Source: an uncultured Helicobacteraceae bacterium (GTDB taxonomy: Bacteria > Campylobacterota > Campylobacteria > Campylobacterales > Helicobacteraceae). Taken from it: 64,000 nt of DNA. The stretch lies in assembly GCA_910578285.1 (NCBI GenBank), contig CAJTQL010000010.1, forward strand, positions 1-64,000, read 5' to 3'. This document shows, in pieces, positions 25,974 through 34,193 of this stretch. The translations under genes were made by a program, and so were the position numbers. A model generated the notes under the pieces. That model saw only the letters and a list, made by a program, of their open reading frames with translations, did not search any database and was not told the origin of the DNA. The first letter of the stretch is position 1. Every line of letters starts with the position of its first letter.

Positions 25974-27235
25974 TATTGCTCGATACTCTGCGACAAAATC
26001 ACATCGCTTTGGCTGTCAATGCCTGATAGAATCTGCACGAATTTGCCATTGTTGAGTCCCGTTTTGATGGACACTTTTTGGGGCATTCCATCTTGGAGCA
26101 CCCACAAAGAATCGCTTTGGTTTTGGCTCACGACTGTAATCTTCGTGTGTGGAGGTCTGTTGCCAAAGAGCTTAATACCCCCTTGTGCCTTTACGCTATT
26201 GGTATCTTGGGGTTTGTAATAGAGTGCTGCGACAGGAACTGTCAGTGCATTGCTTGCTTCGGCAATCTGAATCTCGGCGGTTGCGCTCATTCCCGGGCGT
26301 AAGACGAGGTCGTTGTTTTGGATAAAAATGCGCGTTTCATAGCTGACAATCGTTTCGCTCGAGCTCGTGTTGTTTGTGCTTTCATAGGCATTGCTGCCAT
26401 AGCTCACCCTATCTACGGTCGCCTCAAATTCGTGCAATGGGTAGGCATCGACTGTGAAAATCACCTTTTGCCCTTCCTTGACTTTGCCAATATCAGCTTC
26501 GGAAACCTTGACTTTGAGTTCCATTTCTTCAAGACTTTCGGCGATAGTGAAAAACTCGGGCGCTTGGAAGCTCGCTGCGACACTCTCGCCAACTTCGATG
26601 CTCCGCGCGAGAACAACGCCGTTTATGGGGCTGATAATCTGCGTGTTTTTGAGGTCAATTTCGGTGCTGCGAATGTTTGTTTCAATCTCGGCAATGCTCG
26701 CCTTGCGCATCTCGATGTCAGCTTGCGCGACTAAAAAATTACTCTTTGATGTTTGTAGCTCGAGTTCGGAAGGTACTTTGCCTCCACTTTTTTCAAACAG
26801 CGCGAGATATTTTTGGTATTCCCAATCTTTGGCGACAAGCTGTGCTTCTGCGCTTGCAAGCTGCGCCTTTGCGCTTGCAAGCTGCGCGTGATAACGGTCA
26901 AGCTGTTGGTGAATTGATTCGGGGTCGATTCGTGCGAGGATCTGCCCTCGATGCACGCGGTCGTTGACGTCAACGAACACCTCGAGCATGATTCCAGATA
27001 CAACGCTTCCGAGCTTGACTTCATTTGTCGGCGCGAGTGTGCCACTTGCCGCAATTGTGCTTTGAATGTATTGAATTGTTGGTTTGGCTGTGGTGTAGGA
27101 GATTTTCGGCGGGATTTGCGACACCCACCAAAAGATTCCGCCAGTTCCAAAAAAGAGTATGCAAATGATGCCATATTTGAGTAGCGAACGTTTCTTGCTT
27201 GCTGCTGCTTTGAGCGTTTTTTTGACTTCTAGCAT
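25973..27235 (-). CDS. MacA-like periplasmic membrane-fusion protein
   Basis: 420-aa adaptor linking inner-membrane ABC transporter and outer-membrane channel. One N-terminal membrane anchor (about 20-39), then lipoyl half-motifs (ASGTLAPTNEVKLGSVVSGI..VNDRVHRGQILARIDP and ISPINGVVLARSIEVGESV) around an alpha-hairpin with heptad repeats (AQLASAKAQLASAEAQLVAK), then beta-barrel and membrane-proximal domains. Direct DNA repetition underlies the Ala-rich heptads (about 26830-26890). The stop overlaps the ATPase start. Confidence 0.88.
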   Translation of the reverse strand: MLEVKKTLKAAASKKRSLLKYGIICILFFGTGGIFWWVSQIPPKISYTTAKPTIQYIQSTIAASGTLAPTNEVKLGSVVSGIMLEVFVDVNDRVHRGQILARIDPESIHQQLDRYHAQLASAKAQLASAEAQLVAKDWEYQKYLALFEKSGGKVPSELELQTSKSNFLVAQADIEMRKASIAEIETNIRSTEIDLKNTQIISPINGVVLARSIEVGESVAASFQAPEFFTIAESLEEMELKVKVSEADIGKVKEGQKVIFTVDAYPLHEFEATVDRVSYGSNAYESTNNTSSSETIVSYETRIFIQNNDLVLRPGMSATAEIQIAEASNALTVPVAALYYKPQDTNSVKAQGGIKLFGNRPPHTKITVVSQNQSDSLWVLQDGMPQKVSIKTGLNNGKFVQILSGIDSQSDVILSQSIEQ

Positions 27236-27244
27236 TGTTGTCCT

Positions 27245-28639
27245 TTAGTTTTGTGCATTGATTTGCCCCCCAAATGCTTTAAAGAGTGTAATATAGGATT
27301 GGAGATTTCGAAGATAGGTCTCATTAATGGCAATCTGTGCATTGTTTAGTGAGACTTGATTGCTATAAAACTCGCGGCTATTGATGAGCCCGACTTCATA
27401 ACGTGCGCTAAAGAATGAGAAATATTCTTCGGCATTGCGCAATCGTTGTTTGGCATGGGTGAGTTGCTTTTGGTTGCTTTGCACGTCAAATAGTGCGTTA
27501 TCGATTTCAGAAAGTGCTGTGTTGATGGCATTGCGCAATAAATGTTCATTTTCGCGCAACACCGAGCGCGTGCTTTCTGCTTGTGCGTTTAGCGCAGCGC
27601 GGTTAAGCAGCGGCGCTGTAAGTGAGCCTAAAATCTGCCCTGTGAACGTCGTGGGCGATTGCAGTGCGCTTTGTAGGCTTCCATTGAGCGAGAGGGTGGG
27701 GAATAATGCTGCTTGCGCGCTATCGGCGTTATACGCTGCAGCATAGAGTGTGTGCAATTGCGCCTTGATGTCGGGTCGTTGCAGAATCACAGATGCGGGC
27801 AGTTCGGAAAGAAGCGTTATTTTTGGCAGCGCCTTGTGCTGCATTGTGGGTAGTTGTGGCAAACTCTTTTGGTCTAGGAGCACCAAGAGTGCATTGTATG
27901 CCGCAACACGTGATGTTTTGAGTTGTTCATAGGCGATTTGAGCATTTGTCAAATCATCTTGTGCATCGAAAAGATAGGTTGAATCGAGCGTCCCCGATTC
28001 TGTCATGAGCCGCACAGCATCGAGAATCTGCGCATAGAGCTCGAGATTTTTTGCGCTAATTTCGAGATTTGATGCGATATTTTGCAGCAAAAAGTAGCTA
28101 TTGCAGATTTCGGCAAGCAGCACGAGTTGCGTATTTTGCAGGCTTGAGAGTGTCGCAAAATATTGCTGTTCAGCGGCATTTTTTGCGGCGATGTTTTTGC
28201 CAAAAAGGTCGATTTCCCACGCGAGATTCGCGCCAATAGTCTTTGTTGTCGTAGTCGAATCGACATTTGGATTGTTGTTTTTGAAATCATGGTTTTTGCC
28301 AGCAGCCGCGCTCACGTTTAGTGTTGGCAAGAGATTGCCCCATGCTGCGTTTCTGTTCGCTTGCGCTTGTAGGATTCTCTCTTTTGCAATCGCTATATCG
28401 GTGTTACGTATAAGCGCGATTTCGAGTAGATTTGTGAGTGTCGAATCGTCAAAAATTGCGTCTAGCTCGTTGTACATTACAGCTACATCGCGCGATTCGA
28501 GCGGTGTAATGCGTTCGATGAGAAACGGGTGTGGGCTCAATGCTTTGGGCAAATTCTCTGTGGAGATATGGACATTTTGCGCGGGCAGATTGCATGCGCA
28601 ACAAAAGAGCACGAGGGCAATAGATAGGCAGATTCGCAT
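27245..28639 (-). CDS. TolC/NodT-type outer-membrane efflux protein
   Basis: 464-aa outer-membrane channel with two repeated helical halves typical of OEP proteins (LIRNTDIAIAKERILQAQANRN.., SNQVSLNNAQIAINETYLRNLQSY at the C-terminus). The N-terminus (RICLSIALVLFCCACN) contains Cys residues after a hydrophobic core, compatible with a lipoprotein signal as in NodT-family members, though the lipobox is not canonical. It is first in the four-gene export operon, nine bases before the fusion-protein gene. Together they form a tripartite exporter; substrate unknown. Confidence 0.88.
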   Translation of the reverse strand: MRICLSIALVLFCCACNLPAQNVHISTENLPKALSPHPFLIERITPLESRDVAVMYNELDAIFDDSTLTNLLEIALIRNTDIAIAKERILQAQANRNAAWGNLLPTLNVSAAAGKNHDFKNNNPNVDSTTTTKTIGANLAWEIDLFGKNIAAKNAAEQQYFATLSSLQNTQLVLLAEICNSYFLLQNIASNLEISAKNLELYAQILDAVRLMTESGTLDSTYLFDAQDDLTNAQIAYEQLKTSRVAAYNALLVLLDQKSLPQLPTMQHKALPKITLLSELPASVILQRPDIKAQLHTLYAAAYNADSAQAALFPTLSLNGSLQSALQSPTTFTGQILGSLTAPLLNRAALNAQAESTRSVLRENEHLLRNAINTALSEIDNALFDVQSNQKQLTHAKQRLRNAEEYFSFFSARYEVGLINSREFYSNQVSLNNAQIAINETYLRNLQSYITLFKAFGGQINAQN

Positions 28640-28720
28640 TCTTTCTCCGAGTTTTTTGGGAAGAATTATAAGAAAAAAGTATGAATTGAAAATGAATCCG
28701 TTGCGCGAACACGAAAGCCC

Positions 28721-28749
28721 TTGACAAGCAAATTTTTTTTTGATAGAAT
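28721..28749 (+). promoter_or_regulatory. Sigma-70 promoter of the tRNA operon
   Basis: Consensus -35 TTGACA (28721-28726), 17-base spacer containing a T9 run, and -10 TAGAAT (28744-28749). Transcription would start about ten bases before tRNA-Lys. Confidence 0.85.
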
Positions 28750-28765
28750 TTCGTTTCTTTTATTT

Positions 28766-28841
28766 GACCCGTTAGCTCAGTTGGTAGAGCAATTCCCTTT
28801 TAAGGAATGGGCCGTTGGTTCGAATCCAACACGGGTCACCA
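28766..28841 (+). tRNA. tRNA-Lys (anticodon UUU)
   Basis: Acceptor GACCCGT/ACGGGTC, anticodon stem ATTCC/GGAAT with loop CTTTTAA, T-arm GGTTCGAATCC, encoded CCA. First of four clustered tRNA genes. Confidence 0.96.
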
Positions 28842-28855
28842 CTTTTTAGTTGTGT

Positions 28856-28930
28856 GGCCCCGTCATCTAGCGGTTAGGATACCACCCTTTCACGGTGGCT
28901 ACAGGGGTTCGAGTCCCCTCGGGGTCACCA
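28856..28930 (+). tRNA. tRNA-Glu (anticodon UUC)
   Basis: Acceptor GGCCCCG/CGGGGTC (with one G-U pair), anticodon stem CCACC/GGTGG with loop CTTTCAC, T-loop GGTTCGAGTCC, encoded CCA; 14 bases after tRNA-Lys. Confidence 0.96.
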
Positions 28931-28950
28931 CTCAAAGCTTTTGCCTCTTT

Positions 28951-29026
28951 GGTCGCTTAGCTCAGTTGGTAGAGCGCCACCCTTACAAGGTGGATGTCAT
29001 AAGTTCGAGTCTTATAGCGACCACCA
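28951..29026 (+). tRNA. tRNA-Val (anticodon UAC)
   Basis: Acceptor GGTCGCT/AGCGACC, anticodon stem CCACC/GGTGG with loop CTTACAA, T-loop AGTTCGAGTCT, encoded CCA. Confidence 0.96.
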
Positions 29027-29029
29027 TTT

Positions 29030-29106
29030 GGAGCGGTAGTTCAGCCGGTTAGAATACCTGCCTGTCACGCAGGGGGTCGCGGGTTCGAGCCCCGTCCGCT
29101 CCGCCA
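29030..29106 (+). tRNA. tRNA-Asp (anticodon GUC)
   Basis: Acceptor GGAGCGG/CCGCTCC, anticodon stem CCTGC/GCAGG with loop CTGTCAC, T-loop GGTTCGAGCCC, encoded CCA. Only three bases separate it from tRNA-Val, so they are co-transcribed and processed. Confidence 0.96.
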
Positions 29107-29109
29107 CCA

Positions 29110-30396
29110 CTATTCTACAACAATACGTCTCCCCACAAACGGAATTCCCTTGGATTTGGCAATCGCTTCTCCAAAAATCAAAATTGCAGGCTGCTCGCAT
29201 TGTTGCACCATCTCTTCGAGCTTGCCGAGCGTGCCGATAATGCAGCATTGATTTGGCGAATCGACTTTGCTCACAAGCGCTGCGGGCAAATGTTCATCAA
29301 CTCCATGTTCGCGCGCTGCCGCAACAATCCGCCCGACAAAGCTATATGCCATGAGCACAATCACCGTGTATTGTTTGTCTTTCAAGGAATCAATCCAATC
29401 AATATTAAAAACACACTCGCGTAAATGTGCTGATACAATCAAGACGCCTGTGCTCACGCCGCGAATTGTGGGCACAATGCCGCTGCTAAGCGCACCGCTT
29501 AGCGCAGAGGTGATTCCGCCAATCACCTCCACCTCAACTCCATGCTTGCTAAGATAGCTTGCTTCTTCCCACACACGTCCAAAAATGGCTGGGTCTCCGC
29601 CCTTGATGCGTGCAATCGTCTTGCCCTCACGCGCATAATCGAGCATCATCTTATTAATCTCTGCTTGCTTGAATTGTTGCTTTCCTTTTTGTTTTGCCAC
29701 GCTTTTTGTCTCGCAACCAAGTGATTCTAAAATATCCCAAATCTCTTGCCCGATGAGGTTGTCGACAAGCGCAATATCGAGCAACGCAAAAGTTTCAAGC
29801 GCCTTGAGTGTGAGATTCTCGCGTGAATGTGGTCCGCAGCCGATAATAAATACTTTGCCAAGTGCTTGTTGAGATTGTTGTGCAATATGTTCTTTGTGCT
29901 CACCTTTTGGTGCGCCATTTTGTTCGCGTTTGATTCGCAATTTTTGGGTTATTGATTCGAGGCTTTTGGGCAATAATCGTTTGATTTTATCGCGCACATT
30001 TTGGGCAAGCACGGGCGAGGCACCACCGCTGCTGACCATAACCGAAAGTTCACCGCAACGCGCCACAGCACCAAAATAGACATCGCAATATTGCGGACAA
30101 TCGACAACATTGAGTAGATAGCAATGTTTGCGTTCAAACAAGAGCCTCCCAAGTTCTTTGTCGCCGCTTGCATCAACAACAAGCTCATAATCATCGGCAA
30201 TTGCGAGATTGTCGCTGCAAAGTTGCAGAATCGCGACATCTTTGCCTTCAAAATAGGGCGCACAAATCTTTGCAGCTTTGATGTCGGGCGTCAGCCCTGA
30301 TTCGATGAGCGCGCAATGTTTTTGCTGCGCCACAGTGCCCGCGCCAATGAGTAGAACATGTGCTTTTTTGAGAAGAAGTGGTAATCCAGACATCAT
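29110..30396 (-). CDS. cysG: Siroheme synthase (CysG-type fusion)
   Basis: 428 aa. The N-terminal half is a precorrin-2 dehydrogenase/ferrochelatase: LLKKAHVLLIGAGTVAQQK, LVVDASGDKELG, NVVDCPQYCDVYFGAVA and VMVSSGGASPVLAQ. The C-terminal half is uroporphyrinogen-III C-methyltransferase: FIIGCGPHSRENLTLKALE, ARIKGGDPAIFGR, VEVIGGITSALSGALSSGI and VLMAYSF. It converts uroporphyrinogen III to siroheme, the cofactor of sulfite or nitrite reductases, none of which is encoded here. The start follows GAAAGGAAA (ATGATG at 30396-30391); the frame stays open far upstream but there lies over the phosphatase gene and reads as noise. Confidence 0.88.
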   Translation of the reverse strand: MMSGLPLLLKKAHVLLIGAGTVAQQKHCALIESGLTPDIKAAKICAPYFEGKDVAILQLCSDNLAIADDYELVVDASGDKELGRLLFERKHCYLLNVVDCPQYCDVYFGAVARCGELSVMVSSGGASPVLAQNVRDKIKRLLPKSLESITQKLRIKREQNGAPKGEHKEHIAQQSQQALGKVFIIGCGPHSRENLTLKALETFALLDIALVDNLIGQEIWDILESLGCETKSVAKQKGKQQFKQAEINKMMLDYAREGKTIARIKGGDPAIFGRVWEEASYLSKHGVEVEVIGGITSALSGALSSGIVPTIRGVSTGVLIVSAHLRECVFNIDWIDSLKDKQYTVIVLMAYSFVGRIVAAAREHGVDEHLPAALVSKVDSPNQCCIIGTLGKLEEMVQQCEQPAILIFGEAIAKSKGIPFVGRRIVVE

Positions 30397-30424
30397 TTTC
30401 CTTTCCATATTAATAATTGAGGTG

Positions 30425-30922
30425 TTAGCGCAAAATGCCTTGTGCATAGAGCAGTTTTTTAATTGCGGGGTAAAGCATTGCATAGATTGTTTCAAACCCC
30501 TGCATATCGCGGTAATAATATGGGTCAGGAATGTCCATTCCATCTCCAAAATCGCCCATGCGCAAAATTTTTTCTCGCGCGAAGCCCATTTTGAGCAACG
30601 CTTGGATATTTTCGCTATCCATTGCAATAAAATAATCAAATTTCTCTGCGTCTTGCAAGCGTACAGGGCGCGAACGCAAAGATGCAATATCAAATCCATG
30701 CTGTTTGGCAATCTCTTGTGAGCCTCTGCATGGCGCTTCACCGCGGTGGTAGCCATGGATTCCGGCTGAATCAAACACAGCGGGTATGCCCTTTTGTGCG
30801 GGCAAAAAGCTCGAATCAAGTATGGGATCGCTCCAGCCGTTGTAGAGCTCCTGCGCGATTCCTTGCGCCAAGGGAGAGCGGCAAATATTGCCCATACAGA
30901 TAAATAAGAGACGCGATTCCAT
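30425..30922 (-). CDS. Low-molecular-weight protein-tyrosine phosphatase
   Basis: 165-aa enzyme with the N-terminal P-loop CMGNICRSP (Cx5R) and the general-acid region DIPDPYYYRD; STAGIHGYHRGE-like FDSAGIHGYHRG lies between. Such enzymes dephosphorylate phosphotyrosine proteins, often tyrosine kinases of capsule export, or arginine phosphates in some lineages. No kinase gene is adjacent. AAAGGAAGACTC precedes the ATG; cysG starts 28 bases after the stop. Confidence 0.9.
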   Translation of the reverse strand: MESRLLFICMGNICRSPLAQGIAQELYNGWSDPILDSSFLPAQKGIPAVFDSAGIHGYHRGEAPCRGSQEIAKQHGFDIASLRSRPVRLQDAEKFDYFIAMDSENIQALLKMGFAREKILRMGDFGDGMDIPDPYYYRDMQGFETIYAMLYPAIKKLLYAQGILR

Positions 30923-31074
30923 GAGTCTTCCTTTATTTTTAATGTAGCATGATAATCTGGAGTTGTCAATGGAAGATTATGATAATATGAGTAATATTGT
31001 TACATCTTCTCGCAATTTCCACATAGAATCTTGCTTGCGCTTTGGTTAGGTTAGTTGTTCTAAGTTTGTTTGGT

Positions 31075-31080
31075 TACAAT
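31075..31080 (+). promoter_or_regulatory. Possible -10 of the cstA operon
   Basis: TACAAT 28 bases before the cstA ATG, followed by the RBS GGGAGG. The preceding region is T-rich with no clear -35, as usual for Helicobacter housekeeping promoters. Confidence 0.4.
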
Positions 31081-31108
31081 GCGGTATTGACTTTCAAGGG
31101 AGGTTTTT

Positions 31109-32800
31109 ATGAGTTCTGTTGTATTGCTCGTTATCGGCGTTGCAATGTTTTGTTTTGGGTGGTTTATCTATTCTCGTTTTGTGGCTTCACAAATCCTCAA
31201 GCTCGATGATGCAAATGTTACACCTGCCGTAACATTGCGCGATGATGTCGACTACATTCCTGCAAATAAATTCGTGTTGTGGGGACATCATTTCACCGCT
31301 GTTGCAGGTGCTGCGCCCATCGTTGGTCCTGCGATTGCTGTGCAATGGGGTTGGTTGCCTGCGTTTTGTTGGGTTGTGCTTGGTACGGTCTTTTTTGCTG
31401 GAATCCACGATATGACAGCGCTTTGGGCAAGCGTTAAAAACGAAGGTAAGTCTATGGGTATGGTTTGTTCCCGATTTATCGGCTCGCGCGTGGGGCAGCT
31501 TTTTATGGTCGTGATTTTCTTGGTGCTGCTCATGGTCAATAGCGCTTTTGGTGTGATTATCGCTAAAGAATCCGTGCAATACCCCACAACGATTATCCCT
31601 GCTTGGGGCGCAATTCTTATTGCTGTGCTGATGGGGCAGGCAATCTATAAAATGAAAATGAACCTCACGGTGGTTACGGTTGTCGGCGTTGTTGCGCTGT
31701 ATGCGCTTGTTCCGCTTGGGGTGATGATTCCTATCAATCTCCCCGAAAACATTGGTGGATTTGATCCATTGCGTCAGTGGGTGGCGATTCTGTTTATCTA
31801 TGCCGCGATTGCGTCTGTGCTCCCTGTGTGGATGTTGTTGCAGCCTCGCGACTATGTCAATGGCGTGCAGCTTGTGATTGGGTTGTTCTTGTTATACGTT
31901 TCAATTTTGCTTGTCAATCCCACCGTGCTCGCGCCTGACCTGATTCCGCCTATTAAGGAGGGCAATTGGGGAATGATTATCCCTGTGCTATTTATCACCA
32001 TTGCGTGTGGTGCGATTAGTGGTTTCCATGGGATTGTTGCAAGTGGTACAACCTCAAAACAAGTAGCAAAAGAAACCGATGTGCGCTTTGTGGGCTATCT
32101 CGGCGCTGTGGGCGAAGGCTCGCTTGCGCTTGGGACAATCATTGCGTGTATTGCCGGTGTTGGACTTTTGAGCGCGAATGTTGGGCTCAATCCTGAAACT
32201 TGGACAACGATGTTCAAAGGTGGCGCGGGCAATTTCGCCGCTGGCGGCGGGGCGATTGTGAATGCTGGCGTTGGGCTTCCGATTGACGCTGCATCAACGC
32301 TCTTTTCACTCATGCTCATTCTCTTTGCGGCGACAACGATGGATGCGGGGATTCGTTTGCAACGTTACATCATTCAAGAATGGGGTGATTTCTATAAAAT
32401 CCCTGCGCTCAAAAATAAGTTTATTTCAACGATTGTCGCTGTGGGCGTTTCGTTTCTTATGGCGATTAATGGAATTGGCGAGGGTGGCTCGAATAATGTC
32501 CCAATCTGGCCTTTGTTTGGTGCGACAAATCAAATCCTTGCTTCGCTCACATTGCTCACTGTAGCTGTGATTTTGATTAAGAACAAACGTGCGAAAGGCT
32601 CACTTGTTGTGCTCATTCCGATGACTTTTATTTTGACTATGGCATTTTGGGGCGCAACCGTCAAGCTTGGCGAGTTCTATGCACAAGGCAATATGCTTTT
32701 GCTTGGAATCGACATCTTGGTGCTCATTGTAACTGTTCTTGTCGTGCTTGCTGCGTTGTCGGAGATTAGCAAAATTTTGGGCAATAAGCAGAATGCCTAG
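31109..32800 (+). CDS. cstA: CstA-family carbon-starvation / peptide or pyruvate transporter
   Basis: 563-aa integral membrane protein with about 14-16 predicted helices. CstA landmarks are KFVLWGHHFTAVAGAAPIVGP near the N-terminus, FFAGIHDMTALWAS, SGFHGIVASGTTSKQ and WPLFGATNQILASLTLL. The family includes E. coli CstA and BtsT, H+-coupled importers of pyruvate and possibly peptides. It is shorter than the ~700-residue E. coli type. The next gene overlaps its end by 8 bases and an ArsA-like ATPase follows, making a three-gene cassette. Confidence 0.9.
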   Translation: MSSVVLLVIGVAMFCFGWFIYSRFVASQILKLDDANVTPAVTLRDDVDYIPANKFVLWGHHFTAVAGAAPIVGPAIAVQWGWLPAFCWVVLGTVFFAGIHDMTALWASVKNEGKSMGMVCSRFIGSRVGQLFMVVIFLVLLMVNSAFGVIIAKESVQYPTTIIPAWGAILIAVLMGQAIYKMKMNLTVVTVVGVVALYALVPLGVMIPINLPENIGGFDPLRQWVAILFIYAAIASVLPVWMLLQPRDYVNGVQLVIGLFLLYVSILLVNPTVLAPDLIPPIKEGNWGMIIPVLFITIACGAISGFHGIVASGTTSKQVAKETDVRFVGYLGAVGEGSLALGTIIACIAGVGLLSANVGLNPETWTTMFKGGAGNFAAGGGAIVNAGVGLPIDAASTLFSLMLILFAATTMDAGIRLQRYIIQEWGDFYKIPALKNKFISTIVAVGVSFLMAINGIGEGGSNNVPIWPLFGATNQILASLTLLTVAVILIKNKRAKGSLVVLIPMTFILTMAFWGATVKLGEFYAQGNMLLLGIDILVLIVTVLVVLAALSEISKILGNKQNA

Positions 32801-33062
32801 ATTCCAATGGCTTGCCCCCATCAATCGAGGGCTAGAGCAGTTCTACTTTTCCAAATATCTTCCCGCGCTCAAGCGCGATAAGCGCGAGATTGATGATTTT
32901 TTCATGATTATCACATTCTCGGAGATGATGGGAATCCCTAATCCTTTTGCATTCTACACGCTCGAAATGCTGCCCGAGCTCATGCAGCATTTCCACAGCT
33001 GGCACAAACGCATGGGCATGGAACGTTCTCCTTTTGATAGCTTTCCATGCGTGTGTTGCTAA
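32793..33062 (+). CDS. Small Cys-tailed protein (resembles the cory-CC-star family)
   Basis: 89 aa, beginning inside the last codons of cstA and ending nine bases before the ArsA-like gene. Conserved-looking features are an aromatic, basic N-terminal half (RGLEQFYFSKYLPALKRDKR), FFMIITFSEMMGIPNP, LLPELMQHFHSWHKRMGM-like helix, and a C-terminus ending S-F-P-C-V-C-C followed directly by the stop. From memory this terminal Cys-Cys-stop pattern matches a family named cory-CC-star; I could not check this. No signal peptide or clear membrane helix. The terminal cysteines suggest metal binding, redox chemistry or acylation. Confidence 0.75.
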   Translation: MPRFQWLAPINRGLEQFYFSKYLPALKRDKREIDDFFMIITFSEMMGIPNPFAFYTLEMLPELMQHFHSWHKRMGMERSPFDSFPCVCC

Positions 33063-33071
33063 GGGTATGCT

Positions 33072-33992
33072 ATGCAATTGCCACCCATTCTCTTTATCGG
33101 CGGCAAGGGTGGTGTGGGCAAAAGCACGATTAGCAGCGCGCTAGCATGCCTGCTTGCCCAATCGCACAAAACGCTTCTTGTTTCCACAGACCCTGCACAT
33201 AATCTTAGCGATATTTTCGAGATTGCGCCTTCAAGCCAAACACAACAAATCCATGAGAATCTCTTTTTGCGCGAGATTGACCCGATTGTCGAAGTCAAAG
33301 CCTATACCGCACAAGTGGCAAAAGACGCGAAGCAGTTCATCTCTGCCGCGTCATACAGCTTGCTCGAATCGTATTATGACAATGTTGCACAAAGCGGTGT
33401 GGCGCAAGAATCGGCGCTGTTTGACAGACTGATTCGAATCATCACGCAAGAACAATGGGAACATATCGTGATAGACACAGCCCCAACGGGGCATACATTG
33501 CGGCTTTTTAAGCTCCCGCTGACTTTGCAACAATGGAGCAAAACGCTTTTAAGCCAGCAAGAAAAGAGCCACAATCTCGAAGGAATCATTGGGCATCTCG
33601 AGGGGAATCCGCTCAAAGATAGGCTTGAGGAACGCTATTTGCTTTATTCTCAATTCAATAATCTTTTGCATAGTGAGAATGCGGGAATCGTTTTTGTGCT
33701 CAACCCCGAAAGCTTGCCGATTGAGGAAAGCGCGCGCGCAATCCATAGCCTAAGTCATGATAAGCTCAAGCCCTATGCGCTTGCGATTAATAAGATTCCA
33801 CCGCCTAGTGCTGATATGTTTTTTGCGAAACGATACGAAAACGCGCAAAAACATTTGGCAACTATCCGTGAACGTTTCAAGGATTTTTGGCTGTGGGAGA
33901 TTCCGCTTCTAAGTGACGATATTCTTGAACAAAGTGGGCTTGCACAGATGGCAGAGAATCTGCATTTAGCGCTGCAATCTCCGCTTCGCTAA
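33072..33992 (+). CDS. ArsA/Get3-like ATPase
   Basis: 306-aa SIMIBI P-loop ATPase with a single nucleotide-binding domain. It has the deviant Walker A GGKGGVGKST (residues 10-19, intradimer Lys), switch I around STDPAHNLSD, switch II in IDTAPTGHTLRLF and the adenine-contact NPESLP / AINKIPPP segments. I count one Cys only (Cys26), so it lacks both the arsenite-binding Cys triad of ArsA and the zinc CxxC of eukaryotic Get3. No arsB, arsC or arsR metal-regulator gene is near. Its tight placement behind cstA and the Cys-tailed protein implies it acts on one of these, for example as a targeting or assembly ATPase. Confidence 0.88.
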   Translation: MQLPPILFIGGKGGVGKSTISSALACLLAQSHKTLLVSTDPAHNLSDIFEIAPSSQTQQIHENLFLREIDPIVEVKAYTAQVAKDAKQFISAASYSLLESYYDNVAQSGVAQESALFDRLIRIITQEQWEHIVIDTAPTGHTLRLFKLPLTLQQWSKTLLSQQEKSHNLEGIIGHLEGNPLKDRLEERYLLYSQFNNLLHSENAGIVFVLNPESLPIEESARAIHSLSHDKLKPYALAINKIPPPSADMFFAKRYENAQKHLATIRERFKDFWLWEIPLLSDDILEQSGLAQMAENLHLALQSPLR

Positions 33993-34193
33993 AGATGTGA
34001 GCACTTGTTCAGCAACTTGCGTGCGGGCGTTTTGGTGTGATACTGCGTGCTTTGGCTGTGTTCAAACCGCATCATATCTTGTTGCATCGCTTTTTCTTGA
34101 TTTTTGGTTGGATTCTAAGCTAATTCATAAAATCGAATCATTAAGGCTTTTTAGGCTACAATAGCAGCAAGAAAGCCACAAATTGGAAAAAAA

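Noticed and set aside
30397..30969. In-frame N-terminal extension of siroheme synthase by about 190 residues
   Set aside because: It overlaps the clearly real low-molecular-weight phosphatase gene in another frame, the translation has no family character, and an RBS-supported start exists at 30396.
33072..33992. Arsenite resistance ATPase ArsA
   Set aside because: Single ATPase domain, only one Cys, and no arsenic-efflux genes nearby; an arsenic function is not supported.
33993..34193. Possible 32-codon minus-strand microprotein (ATG at 34087)
   Set aside because: Short, no clear RBS, overlaps the end of the ATPase gene; nothing recognisable. The spacer otherwise holds only a TACAAT -10 candidate for the UPF0126 gene.
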